This document shows positions 25,778-34,310 of a stretch of DNA of 64,000 nucleotides, in pieces (position 1 is the first letter of the stretch; every line of letters starts with the position of its first letter). The translations under genes and the position numbers were made by a program. The notes beneath the pieces were generated by a model. The model had not been told where the DNA came from. It was given only the letters and a program-made list of their open reading frames with translations, and ran no database searches. The stretch is from Aureispira sp050633105 (lineage in GTDB: Bacteria > Bacteroidota > Bacteroidia > Chitinophagales > Saprospiraceae): the NCBI GenBank assembly GCA_050633105.1, contig JBOEFW010000004.1:1-64000 (forward strand), written 5' to 3'.

Positions 25778-26839
25778 TTATTCTGCTTCAATTTGATTTA
25801 TTTGTTCCATCATGGATTGACTGCTTATTGCAAAGTATCCAAACATAATTGATGCGTCTTTTAAAAAAGGCTTAGTTATATGATATAATTTTATAAAAGC
25901 ATCTCTCATTTTGATAAACCAATCTCTTAATAGTAAGACCATTTCTTTAAGCTTGTTTTTTAAATCAATAAACATTTGGTTTACCGAATCTTGAATCTCA
26001 TCATTAGCGATATAAGCAATGAGAGATGAAAAACCAAGTAGAATTAGAATTGTTGGAGGAACTTTAGCCAAAACAGAAAAACCGCCTTTAAGAATGTTTA
26101 GAACTATCACAACAAACTCACTTAATGCATGGTAAACTGCTGCAAAGAAAGCACTAGTAACAGTATAAATTCCTTGAACAATAGTTGTAGTATGCCCAAG
26201 TATGAAAAAAGAAATCATGCCTTCATTTATGTTAGCGGTCATTTTGCCTGTATCTCCTATTGACCAAGATTTCATATCTTTCTGTTCTTCAGCAAAAATT
26301 TTGTCATTGGACATAACTCCATGGCTATCTAAATCAAAGCATAAAGCTAAATATGGAATATCATCTAAGTCACGATGTCCGATACCTCTTTTTGCTTTAA
26401 GCCAATCTTCTACATAAAATGCTTCTTTTATCTCAATAGTATTGAGTAATATTTGAGCAAATGAGTTAGCTTTTTCTTTCTCATTATCGTTAAATAATTC
26501 GTCTATTTTTCTGAAAATTTCCTTTTCTAAATATGGAGGAGCATAAAATTCTGTAGATGGATGAAGTGCTAATTTATAGAAAAAAGAATCTTTAACATCT
26601 TTATTGCCTTTTATAAGACCTCTAATAGATGCAAACAATATATTATTATCAATAACTAATCTCAGCTTGAAATTAAGAATATGTTTTATGAATTTTAGTT
26701 CGTTGTCAGCATGACTTTGAAGTAGGGTAATTATATGAGTTGAGAACTGATCTTTAATCTCATCCATGAAGCCTTTAATTCCAGGGATTTTTTGATGACA
26801 AAATTCTCTAAATGATTTGTATTCTTCTTTTTCTTCCAC
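25778..26839 (-). CDS. PIN-nuclease-like protein with C-terminal membrane segments (cassette 1)
   Basis: 353 aa. Residues about 55-195 follow the PIN-domain order of acidic residues: LRLVIDNNILFASI (first Asp), EFYAPPYLEKEIFRKI (Glu), a helical middle, then IGHRDLDDIPYLALCFDLDSHGVMSND read in pieces (Asp pair and final SND). PIN domains are metal-dependent RNases, frequent as toxins. Downstream are two hydrophobic segments (VVIVLNILKGGFSVLAKV, PTILILLGFSSLIAYIA) and an amphipathic tail, an unusual addition. No antitoxin gene is adjacent. It is the first cassette after the attI-like site, the position usually expressed best, although the integrase is broken. Function inferred from motifs only. 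Confidence 0.65.
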   Translation of the reverse strand: MEEKEEYKSFREFCHQKIPGIKGFMDEIKDQFSTHIITLLQSHADNELKFIKHILNFKLRLVIDNNILFASIRGLIKGNKDVKDSFFYKLALHPSTEFYAPPYLEKEIFRKIDELFNDNEKEKANSFAQILLNTIEIKEAFYVEDWLKAKRGIGHRDLDDIPYLALCFDLDSHGVMSNDKIFAEEQKDMKSWSIGDTGKMTANINEGMISFFILGHTTTIVQGIYTVTSAFFAAVYHALSEFVVIVLNILKGGFSVLAKVPPTILILLGFSSLIAYIANDEIQDSVNQMFIDLKNKLKEMVLLLRDWFIKMRDAFIKLYHITKPFLKDASIMFGYFAISSQSMMEQINQIEAE

Positions 26840-26976
26840 AATATTTTAGGTATTAAACTTATTTGTTAGCATTTTAAGGCAGTAAGGTTTCTAGTCTTGC
26901 ATTTTTCTACTAACTTACTATATTAAATAATAGTTCTATTTATAGTTCTTTTTGATAAAATTTTCATTTTGCTTGC

Positions 26977-27030
26977 ACCTAACTTGTGTGTACACACAAT
27001 TGACCTATTGCGTATATTTATACTATAGGT
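26977..27030 (-). other. attI-like recombination site region
   Basis: On the minus strand, after the recombinase stump: a hairpin ACCTAT/ATAGGT with inner GTATA/TATAC (27003-27030), then the perfect 16-base palindrome TTGTGTGTACACACAA (26984-26999), then the core box GTTAGGT (26977-26983) where the first cassette begins. The box fits GTTRRRY exactly. A simple site next to the integrase and before the first cassette is what attI should look like; the palindromes may be integrase-binding or regulatory. Confidence 0.5.
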
Positions 27031-27035
27031 AAGTT

Positions 27036-27254
27036 CTAAAATATTAAAAAATCTAAAGGACTAGCAATGTTTCTTAAATTTTGTTTAGAAATAGGGGGAT
27101 ATATTTCAGTTGTTTTTATGGAATTATGGCCAAGTAAGGATTGAATAGACCTTAGATTGCCCCCCCTTTCCAATAAATGGGTAGCAAAACTATGTCTTAG
27201 TGTAGGTATAGTTCCATTTTTTCTAATTTTAGCAGCGATCAAAGCTCTTTTAAA
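27036..27254 (-). pseudogene. C-terminal stump of a tyrosine recombinase (probable integron integrase)
   Basis: 73 codons from just after a TAA (27255-27257) to the stop at 27036. Family C-terminal motifs are intact: PTLRHSFATHLLERGGNLRS (the box II R and H), LLGHNSIKTTEIY with the catalytic Tyr, and SPLDFL at the end. This matches the end of IntI/XerC-type recombinases. About three quarters of the protein, including the first catalytic Arg and any IntI-specific helix, is missing, so activity is impossible. It points toward the cassettes, as in the inverted type of integron. A plain XerC-like gene cannot be excluded. Confidence 0.75.
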
Positions 27255-27386
27255 TTAAGTTGTCCTGTACTTAGATTTTTTTGTAAAAAGATAAAGGAAC
27301 AACCTTAAATAGCCTGTTTTTCTGCTTACCTTCATTTTCCGGAAGAACAACTACAGCCTCATTTTTCTATTATTACAACAACAATT

Positions 27387-28034
27387 ATGCAGCCGACCTT
27401 CATACAACAAATCCAAGAACGTTTAAACCAAGCCTTACCTGGAATGAAAGCACAATCCCTTATGATGGGAGCGCGTTTTAGGGAAAAAGAAAGCAATGCT
27501 TACGCCAAAGCATCAGCTGATGCCCGTCAAGCCGCCGTTATGGTCTTGTTGTTTGAAAAAGAAGGAAAATGGTATACCAACCTGATGCAGCGTCCCGAAT
27601 CGAATTATGCCCACAGCAAACAGGTGAGTTTGCCAGGAGGAGGTTTAGAAGAAGAAGATGCTAATTTAGAAGCTTGTGCTACAAGAGAAACCGAAGAAGA
27701 GTTTGGCATTCCAAGAGCAGACATACAAGTATTGGGAGCGTTGAGTGCCTTGTATATTCCTGTTAGCAACTACTTAGTACAGCCTTTTGTAGGCTATCTG
27801 AATGCAGCACCTAGTTATACCCGAGATCCGAATGAAGTAGAGGAAATATTAGAAGTAGCATTGGAGGATTTGATGGACCCTGCTTTACGCAAAGTAACAA
27901 CAATTGATACCTCTAGTGGATTTACACTCAAAGACATTCCCTATTTTGATGTAGTGGGTAAGACCGTTTGGGGAGCGACTGCGATGATGTTGAGTGAATT
28001 TGTCTACTTACTAGAAGAATTTCAAGAAAACTAA
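27387..28034 (+). CDS. Nudix hydrolase, CoA-pyrophosphatase-like
   Basis: 215 aa. The Nudix box is complete: GGGLEEEDANLEACATRETE followed by EEFGI, and it is preceded by YAHSKQVSLPGGG, the pattern of the CoA-pyrophosphatase (NudL-like) subgroup. It would cleave a nucleoside diphosphate linked to another group, probably CoA or a derivative, with Mg. The gene marks the right border of the integron region and returns to normal base composition. Confidence 0.88.
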   Translation: MQPTFIQQIQERLNQALPGMKAQSLMMGARFREKESNAYAKASADARQAAVMVLLFEKEGKWYTNLMQRPESNYAHSKQVSLPGGGLEEEDANLEACATRETEEEFGIPRADIQVLGALSALYIPVSNYLVQPFVGYLNAAPSYTRDPNEVEEILEVALEDLMDPALRKVTTIDTSSGFTLKDIPYFDVVGKTVWGATAMMLSEFVYLLEEFQEN

Positions 28035-28040
28035 GTAGAC

Positions 28041-29015
28041 TTAAGATTTCTTTTTGAGGAACAAGCGTTGAATAGGCGTCCATAGATTTTGCCAAAGATT
28101 TTTGTAGGCCAGTTGCTCCTGTGGCTCAATGCCAAAGTTTAGGTGCTCCTTAGGTTGGCTCAAGAGTAAAGAGCCAAAGAGTCCATCCCAAAAAGCAAAA
28201 AGACTTCCAAAGTTTTTATTGTGATGCGCTGGCGCTTGGCTGTGGTGCAGTTGGTGTTGGGCGGGAGAAATGAAAAACCGCTCTAGGCGTTTGCCATAAG
28301 ACAATGGAACGGGAGAGTGGCGCAGATTAGCACCTAATACATTGAACAAGAAAATACCTCCATGAATATTAAGAATCGTCCAAGGCTCTATTTGTGTTCT
28401 AAACCAGAAAAAAAAACTCCCACTGACGACCCCAAAAACAAGCAAACTTCTTAAACGAAATAAAAAATACTCGATAGGATGTATTCTATAGAGTGTCAAT
28501 GGTGTCATGACTTCTGCGGCATGGTGTACTTTGTGCAATTCCCACAAAAACGGAACTCGATGCAAGCAGTAATGCCAAAGGAAGCGGCTAAAATCAGCGA
28601 CCAATAAGAAGAGAATAGTGTAGGATAAATTGATGGTCCAAGGCGACCAAGCCAAGGGTTCTTGGTAGCCAAGACAGCTTTCCCAGGTTCTTACAATCGT
28701 ATAAGCAAAGGCTAGATGTGCTAGAAGGTAGGGCGTAATTAGAACAATTCGTATCAAATTATTGACAAACAATAGACCATAATCCACTCGGGCAGAAGGG
28801 TGCCACCACAAATCTTTGGTGAACAATTGGCGCATGGACGTTTTCCAATCCTTACCCGCTCTTTTATTGGTAATAGCATAAAATAAAGCTGCTAAAACCA
28901 AAGCAGAGAGGAGGTAAGGAAGGAAAATACGACTTTTAGGCTGTATAAATGCCTGAAAAGAAGCGGCAAGAGCTTGCCAAAGCGGCCCTAACCAATTCCA
29001 AAATTGTTCCATCAT
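28041..29015 (-). CDS. Sterol desaturase / fatty acid hydroxylase family membrane protein
   Basis: 324 aa with several membrane helices and the histidine clusters of the di-iron family: FLWHYCLHR, WELHKVHHAAE and HQLHHSQAPAHHNKNFG. It hydroxylates or desaturates a lipid chain in the membrane using O2; the lipid is unknown (carotenoid, sphingolipid or hopanoid routes are all possible). The stop lies 6 bases from the convergent Nudix gene, and the gene is 21 bases from the exonuclease gene, so the last two are probably one operon. Confidence 0.88.
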   Translation of the reverse strand: MMEQFWNWLGPLWQALAASFQAFIQPKSRIFLPYLLSALVLAALFYAITNKRAGKDWKTSMRQLFTKDLWWHPSARVDYGLLFVNNLIRIVLITPYLLAHLAFAYTIVRTWESCLGYQEPLAWSPWTINLSYTILFLLVADFSRFLWHYCLHRVPFLWELHKVHHAAEVMTPLTLYRIHPIEYFLFRLRSLLVFGVVSGSFFFWFRTQIEPWTILNIHGGIFLFNVLGANLRHSPVPLSYGKRLERFFISPAQHQLHHSQAPAHHNKNFGSLFAFWDGLFGSLLLSQPKEHLNFGIEPQEQLAYKNLWQNLWTPIQRLFLKKKS

Positions 29016-29036
29016 ATCCTAGTTTTTTATCAAGGG

Positions 29037-29780
29037 TTATGTGATAATAACCTGTTCGTCTTCAATGATTGGAAGGCCTTGATAAGCCATCAATAACCGC
29101 GCTGTTGCCAAGACATCTTTTTTGCAATATACTTCTATGCGATCCAATTCATCACTCACCCAATAGGTTTTTCCAACTTCGCTGCCATCAATATCATCTT
29201 TGGGCGTAGGAATGTCAAAAACACCACACAAGAGTTTGAGAGAAGAATAGCTTTTATAATCGCCAAATTTCCATACAGTCATGGTATCCAATAGATGTGC
29301 TAATTCCCAAGGTTTTTTGCCTGGAATGTCTAAAGCTTTAGGTAGAGGAAGTCTATTGATGACTAAACGACGACAGGTAAAGGGCGCGTCAAATTCTTTG
29401 ATGTTGTGCCCACACAAGAAGATCTTACGGGTATCACTATAACGAGCATCAAGGAGTTGACTAAATTCTTCTAATAGTTTTTTCTCATCATGATCATAAT
29501 AAGACTTGAGTCGGAATTGAAGCCCTCCGTCTTTGTCTTTTGCAAAGATGCCAACAGAAATACAGACAATTTTTCCAAATTCTGCATAAATCCCTGCCAA
29601 CTCTGTGTAAGCCTCTTCAGAAGATAAACGTTCCTCTTCAGGCTTACGGGCTTGAACTTGTCGGGCTTTAATATCCCAAAGTTTTTGCATTACAGGAGAC
29701 ATTTCTGCATAAGTCGCAAACCCAGAAACAGTTTCAATGTCTAATACTAAGACATTGGTCAAATCAATATTTTCTAGCAT
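29037..29780 (-). CDS. PolB-like 3'-5' exonuclease (DnaQ fold)
   Basis: 247 aa, a stand-alone exonuclease like Pfam DNA_pol_B_exo2. Motif ExoI is NVLVLDIETVSGFATYAE, ExoII is FLCGHNIKEFDAPF, and ExoIII is DRIEVYCKKDVLATARLL. It removes nucleotides from 3' ends using two metal ions; a role in repair is inferred. First gene of a likely two-gene minus-strand operon. Confidence 0.85.
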   Translation of the reverse strand: MLENIDLTNVLVLDIETVSGFATYAEMSPVMQKLWDIKARQVQARKPEEERLSSEEAYTELAGIYAEFGKIVCISVGIFAKDKDGGLQFRLKSYYDHDEKKLLEEFSQLLDARYSDTRKIFLCGHNIKEFDAPFTCRRLVINRLPLPKALDIPGKKPWELAHLLDTMTVWKFGDYKSYSSLKLLCGVFDIPTPKDDIDGSEVGKTYWVSDELDRIEVYCKKDVLATARLLMAYQGLPIIEDEQVIIT

Positions 29781-30458
29781 AAATATAAGTATGATGAAGT
29801 TGGTGCAAACAATACCTTCTTATACGAATAGGGGGTTGAAATGTTTGCAAAAAAGTGAAAAATATTTTTTTTGACATCAAAAAGGATATGTTTCTTGCGC
29901 CTCCCCCTATTGCTTCACAAGATGCTACTTTGTATGCTCTAAAGCAAATATTTTAACTGTTGTACCTTAAAATTTACGCTGTTATGAGGCGATTAATAGC
30001 CCTATTGTTAGGAGAGATGTACTTATCATTCGTAGTTGAGCATCTTTTAAGGGAAAACTTTGTGAAGCTATTGCTTAAGAGAGGGAGTCAACTGGGATTG
30101 GAATTATCCATATAGAGACTTTTTTCTTTTTTAATAAAAGAATAGAGTGATTTGTTTGTAAAAATGAAACAAAAAGCATATTTTTGGATTGTTGTTTAAA
30201 TGTTTTGCTTTTTGAGTTTTAAAATGATAGAATATACATTTTAAATAAAAAAAGAAGCAGGTGGAAGAATAAGAGCGATTCGACTCTTTTATTATCTCTT
30301 AATAAAGGTTAGAATTGTAATTTGTGTTTATTTGTTTGGGGGGTCCCCACTACTGTGCTCGCAGGGTGGGGGCTTTTTATATAAGCGGCTCCAATGCTCT
30401 TATTTTTACTCCAACAATTATTGTATATTGGTCGATTCTCTGACCAATTTATTGAGCG
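29781..30458. other. Intergenic region with a GC-rich hairpin near 30342-30380
   Basis: About 680 AT-rich bases between divergent genes. The one distinct element is a plus-strand hairpin: CCCCACTACTG, loop, CAGGGTGGGG, then GCTTTTT. This is an intrinsic terminator with no gene in front of it, so an unannotated small RNA may end here. Upstream TTTG boxes exist, but none gives a clean promoter. No ORF of note. Confidence 0.4.
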
Positions 30459-31961
30459 ATGTCTATTAAAACAGCCCTAGTAGCCCCTTTTGCAAAGGTA
30501 CTTTCCCGACGCGTACAGCGAGATGCTGTACAAGCAGAGGACGACCAACAGCGCTTGTTGGCTTATTTGATTAAGCAAGGGAGAAAGACGGCTTATGGAC
30601 AAGCGCATGGCTTATCCAAGGTACAAGACTATCAAGGATTTCAACAACAAATTCCTTTAGTAGGATATGAAGCCTTGCAGCCTTATATTGCGCGCATTAA
30701 TCAAGGGGAGAAAAATGTGCTTTGGCCAGGGCGACCCCGCTATTATGCCAAGACATCGGGGACTACTTCAGGAGCTAAATACATTCCATTAACAAAGGCG
30801 AGTTTGCCGAATCATTTTGGAACAGCCCGCAATGCTCTTTTTCATTACATGGCGCATACGGGGCAGTATGACTTTATGGATGGCAAATTGATGTTCTTAT
30901 CAGGAAGTCCTACTTTGGACGATTATCATGGCATTGCAACGGGGCGCTTATCAGGAATTTCTAATCACTTGATTCCTAGTTGGCTTAAACGCAGTCAATT
31001 GCCCAGTTATTCTACCAATTGCATAGACGATTGGGAGACCAAACTAGATAAGATTGTAGAAGAGACGGCAACTGCTGATTTGAGGTTGATTAGTGGGATT
31101 CCGCCTTGGGTGCATATGTATTATGAGCGCTTATTGGAGTATACAGGCAAAAAAACAATTATGGAGGTTTTCCCAAACTTGTCTATGTTTGTTTATGGAG
31201 GCGTTAATTTTGAACCTTATCGAGCGAGTTTAGAGCATTTAGTAGGCCAACGGTTGCCTAGTGTGGAGACCTATCCTGCCTCTGAAGGCTTTTTAGCGTT
31301 TCAAGATCAACCTGATCATCCAGCTTTATTATTAAATACCAATGCTGGAATTTTCTTTGAATTTGTTCCTTTAGCGGCGATACATGAAGAAAAACCACCA
31401 CGATTGGCCCTGCATCAAGTAGAAGTTGGAGTAGATTACGCAATTATTCTAACGACCAATGCGGGATTATGGGGGTATGAAATTGGAGATACCGTGCGGT
31501 TTGTTTCTACGCGACCCTATCGAATTTTGGTCACAGGGCGCGTCAAGCACTTTATTTCTGCTTTTGGAGAGCATGTAATTGGCAAAGAAGTGGAAACGGC
31601 TCTTTTGCAAGCCGCCAAGCAAGCCGCCCTTTCTTTTTTAGAATTTACAGTCGCTCCACAGGTCAACCCTCCTGAAGGCGTTGCCCCTTATCATGAATGG
31701 TTTATTGCTTTTGAGCAGCCACCTACCAATTTAGAAGAATTTGCACGAGCTGTGGATGAACAGTTACAGGCACAAAATAGTTATTATAAAGATTTAAGGG
31801 CAGGAAAGGTGTTGCAAGCACTCAAAATTCGCTCCTTGCAGCCTGCCGCTTTTCAAGCGTATATGAAATCCATTGGTAAGTTGGGGGGACAGAACAAAGT
31901 CCCTCGATTATCCAATGATCGAAAAATCGCAAACTTTTTACAACAACACTTATTGCAATAA
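30459..31961 (+). CDS. GH3 family acyl-acid-amido synthetase-like protein
   Basis: 500 aa, full GH3 length. The adenylate-forming core has YYAKTSGTTSGAKYIPLTK (ATP-binding P-loop-like motif, residue about 103), ETYPASEGFLAFQ, and YEIGDTVRFVSTRPYRILV-type residues before the hinge. Plant GH3 enzymes join amino acids to auxin or jasmonate through an acyl-adenylate; bacterial members are common in Bacteroidota and their substrates are unknown. Followed after 21 bases by riboflavin synthase on the same strand. Confidence 0.88.
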   Translation: MSIKTALVAPFAKVLSRRVQRDAVQAEDDQQRLLAYLIKQGRKTAYGQAHGLSKVQDYQGFQQQIPLVGYEALQPYIARINQGEKNVLWPGRPRYYAKTSGTTSGAKYIPLTKASLPNHFGTARNALFHYMAHTGQYDFMDGKLMFLSGSPTLDDYHGIATGRLSGISNHLIPSWLKRSQLPSYSTNCIDDWETKLDKIVEETATADLRLISGIPPWVHMYYERLLEYTGKKTIMEVFPNLSMFVYGGVNFEPYRASLEHLVGQRLPSVETYPASEGFLAFQDQPDHPALLLNTNAGIFFEFVPLAAIHEEKPPRLALHQVEVGVDYAIILTTNAGLWGYEIGDTVRFVSTRPYRILVTGRVKHFISAFGEHVIGKEVETALLQAAKQAALSFLEFTVAPQVNPPEGVAPYHEWFIAFEQPPTNLEEFARAVDEQLQAQNSYYKDLRAGKVLQALKIRSLQPAAFQAYMKSIGKLGGQNKVPRLSNDRKIANFLQQHLLQ

Positions 31962-31982
31962 AGCATAAAAAGAGACGAACGA

Positions 31983-32585
31983 ATGTTTACAGGAATTATT
32001 AAGGAATTGGGAGTAGTTAAAGGAATAGAGCAAGATGGAAGCAACGTCCATATTAAGATACAGGCAACAATGGCTCAGGCGTTAAACATTGATGAAAGTG
32101 TGGCCCACAATGGTGTTTGTTTGACAATTGTTGCGATAGAAGAAGATGTCTATACGGTAACAGCAATCGAGGAAACAATGCTAAAAACCAATTTAGGCGA
32201 TTGGAAAGTGGGCAGTGCGGTCAATTTGGAGCGGGCGATGGTATACAATGCGCGTTTGGATGGACATATTGTACAGGGACATGTAGATACAACAGGGACT
32301 TGTACGGCTATTAAAGAAGTGGAAGGGAGTTGGTATTTTTCTTTTGAGTATGCACCCAACGAGCAACATTTATTGGTGGATAAAGGCTCTATTTGTATCA
32401 ATGGAACCAGTTTGACGGTGGTCGATCCTACGGATTGTACCTTTTCTGTTGCGATAATTCCTTATACCTATGAGAATACTGTCTTTAGGGATTTGAAGGA
32501 AGGAGATAAGGTGAATTTAGAATTTGATATTCTAGGGAAGTATATTGCTAAGTATGCTAAATTGTATGCAGGAAAATCCAATTAA
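31983..32585 (+). CDS. ribE: Riboflavin synthase alpha subunit
   Basis: 200 aa with the two-fold lumazine-binding repeat: MFTGIIKELGVV at the N-terminus, VAHNGVCLTIV in the first barrel, then DGHIVQGHVDTTG and GSICINGTSLTVVD in the second. It converts two molecules of 6,7-dimethyl-8-ribityllumazine into riboflavin and a pyrimidine. No other rib gene is nearby and no FMN riboswitch was seen in the short gap to the GH3 gene. A strong terminator follows. Confidence 0.95.
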   Translation: MFTGIIKELGVVKGIEQDGSNVHIKIQATMAQALNIDESVAHNGVCLTIVAIEEDVYTVTAIEETMLKTNLGDWKVGSAVNLERAMVYNARLDGHIVQGHVDTTGTCTAIKEVEGSWYFSFEYAPNEQHLLVDKGSICINGTSLTVVDPTDCTFSVAIIPYTYENTVFRDLKEGDKVNLEFDILGKYIAKYAKLYAGKSN

Positions 32586-32603
32586 TGGCGTGTTATAACA
32601 AAG

Positions 32604-32634
32604 AAGGAGATGCTGTATCGAGCAGCATCTCCTT
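32604..32634. terminator. Terminator between ribE and tyrS
   Basis: Twelve-base arms AAGGAGATGCTG and CAGCATCTCCTT around a 7-base loop, followed by T-rich sequence on the plus strand. It sits between convergent genes 8 bases before the tyrS stop and can serve both. Confidence 0.85.
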
Positions 32635-32641
32635 TTTATTT

Positions 32642-34138
32642 TTATGCGTCAAACTTAACTTGACAGAACAATAGTCCTTTATCGGTTAAGAACGTGCGTT
32701 TGTCATCTTTAGCTAAATACCCTTTTTCAATTAGAAGCGTAACATTATTTTGTAACGGTAGCTCTTTGATAGGATCAGTTACATCATCCTCTTGGATGTC
32801 TTCTTTGTACAAGTCATAATAAGCTTTTAGAACCGTCTGATCTTCCGCTGTAGTTGCGTAAGGAAGGCCTAAAAACTTATTTTTCTTACCATTTTGAACA
32901 AACAAGGCCGCTCCATGAATTAAGTCACTAGTTGTAATTACATCTAAATGGCTGCTTGCTTTGACTGCATTAATGGCTAGGGCTGTTCCCTTGATCGCTT
33001 TACGAATATTCCCTTTAGAGTCTAAACTATGATGGCTGTTAAGCAATAAATTATCCAGCTGAATGCCCTTGTCTAATAGGAAAGAATCGATGTAAAACGT
33101 TGGCAATTCTCCTTGTAACATCTCAAAATCAGTAGGAGAGAGGCTTTGTAAAAAATCAGCTTTTAATTTTTTATTAAAAACAATGGCCGTTGCCTTTTTT
33201 GCTCCTTCGTAGGCTTCTTGAGAATGTACCCGAATCGTTAATTCTTCTGCCAAGAGTTGTTTAAGATGTCTAGGATCACTTTCTAAGTGTTCGTCCAACA
33301 ATGCTTGAATTTCTTCTGGTGTTTTTAACGAGAAGATTTTCATCATTTTAGCGATATCTTCATCCGTGATTTTATCAATCCAGTATTGGTAGAATTGGTA
33401 CGGGCTTGTTTTTTCGGCGGATAACCAAATATTTCCTCCTTCAGATTTTCCAATTTTAGAACCATCTGCTTTGGTCAACAAAGGACAAGTTAAGCCATAG
33501 GCTTTACCGCCTGCTTTACCTACAAAATGGCTTCCAGTGGTAATGTTTCCCCATTGATCAGAACCGCCCATTTGTAAGGTACAGCCATATTGCTCATAGA
33601 GGTATTGAAAGTCGTAGCCTTGAATCAATTGGTAAGAGAATTCTGTAAAGGACAAGCCTTGTTCTCTATTCTCAATACGATTCTTGACCGAATCCTTAGC
33701 CATCATATAATTGACCGTGATGTTCTTTCCGATATCCCGCAAGAAAGTAAAGACATCCATTCCTTTATAGAAATCTTCGTTGTTTTGAAAGATAGCGGCG
33801 TTCTCGCCTTCAAAATCCAGCAAACGCTGAAATTGTTCTTTGAAGATGGCAATGTTTTGGTCAATGACATCATAGCTCAATAATTGGCGTTCTGCATCTT
33901 TGCCTGATGGGTCACCAATTTTGCCCGTAGCACCTCCCATGAGAGCGATTGGACGGTGGCCATGCAATTGTAAATGCTTTAGTAACATAATGGTTACTAA
34001 ATTGCCAATAGTCATAGAAGGTGCAGTCGGATCATAGCCAATATAAGCTGTAATCGGCCCTTTTGCTAGGGCTTCTTCTAATCCATCTGATGCATTTTTG
34101 AGTAGCCCACGCCACTTTAATTCTTCTAAGAAATTCAT
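32642..34138 (-). CDS. tyrS: Tyrosyl-tRNA synthetase with C-terminal extension
   Basis: 498 aa, against about 420-430 for typical bacterial TyrS. The class I signatures are SMTIGNL (HIGH-like) near residue 41 and SKIGKSEGGN (KMSKS-like) near 228; the tyrosine pocket motif AYIGYDPTAPS is present. An S4-like RNA-binding domain follows (NIRKAIKGTALAINAVKA to NGKKNKFLGLPY). After it come about 70 extra residues (TVLKAYYDLYKEDIQEDDVT, then NNVTLLIEKGYLAKDD and TFLTDKGLLF) that resemble a small winged-helix. The enzyme charges tRNA-Tyr. Confidence 0.95.
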   Translation of the reverse strand: MNFLEELKWRGLLKNASDGLEEALAKGPITAYIGYDPTAPSMTIGNLVTIMLLKHLQLHGHRPIALMGGATGKIGDPSGKDAERQLLSYDVIDQNIAIFKEQFQRLLDFEGENAAIFQNNEDFYKGMDVFTFLRDIGKNITVNYMMAKDSVKNRIENREQGLSFTEFSYQLIQGYDFQYLYEQYGCTLQMGGSDQWGNITTGSHFVGKAGGKAYGLTCPLLTKADGSKIGKSEGGNIWLSAEKTSPYQFYQYWIDKITDEDIAKMMKIFSLKTPEEIQALLDEHLESDPRHLKQLLAEELTIRVHSQEAYEGAKKATAIVFNKKLKADFLQSLSPTDFEMLQGELPTFYIDSFLLDKGIQLDNLLLNSHHSLDSKGNIRKAIKGTALAINAVKASSHLDVITTSDLIHGAALFVQNGKKNKFLGLPYATTAEDQTVLKAYYDLYKEDIQEDDVTDPIKELPLQNNVTLLIEKGYLAKDDKRTFLTDKGLLFCQVKFDA

Positions 34139-34247
34139 AGCTTTTTGTTCTTATAATAGGAAAACTGCTGTTTTGCTCACAGCTAGTTAATACACAATTC
34201 TTTTCTATTCGATAAAGTTCCTCTTGGTTAAAAAGAAGGAATCAAAG

Positions 34248-34285
34248 GTAAAAAAAAAGCGCATTCCTACTAGTGGAATGCGCTT
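34248..34285 (-). terminator. Terminator after the DUF4476 gene
   Basis: Stem AAGCGCATTCC with GGAATGCGCTT around a 7-base loop; on the minus strand it is followed by a long T-run (plus-strand A-run 34251-34258). It terminates the 34311-35528 gene ahead of tyrS. Confidence 0.8.
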
Positions 34286-34310
34286 GTTATCTGTATGGAA
34301 AGGGGGGAAT

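Larger units (their letters stand above)
19624..27254 (-). mobile_element. Integron: about seven cassettes with attC sites, attI-like site and integrase remnant
   Basis: Minus-strand genes alternate with palindromic sites of attC architecture, namely outer box pair, unpaired spacers, inner box pair and variable centre. Sites lie at 19624-19757, 20419-20485, 21333-21529, 22265-22324 (split by an intron), 24206-24267 (split) and 25578-25771. In four cassettes the start codon comes 20-35 bases after the crossover point, as in compact integron cassettes. The box at the end of a cassette matches the complement of the bases at that cassette's own start: CGATAAC with GTTATCG, CCATAAC with GTTATGG, and AGCTAAC with GTTAACT at 6 of 7. 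That is expected only if each unit circularised by site-specific recombination. At the right end are an attI-like GTTAGGT and a recombinase stump. Right-to-left order: PIN-like, unknown 155 aa, HExxH lipoprotein, membrane protein, AlbA-like, DUF1905, remnant. Confidence 0.8.
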
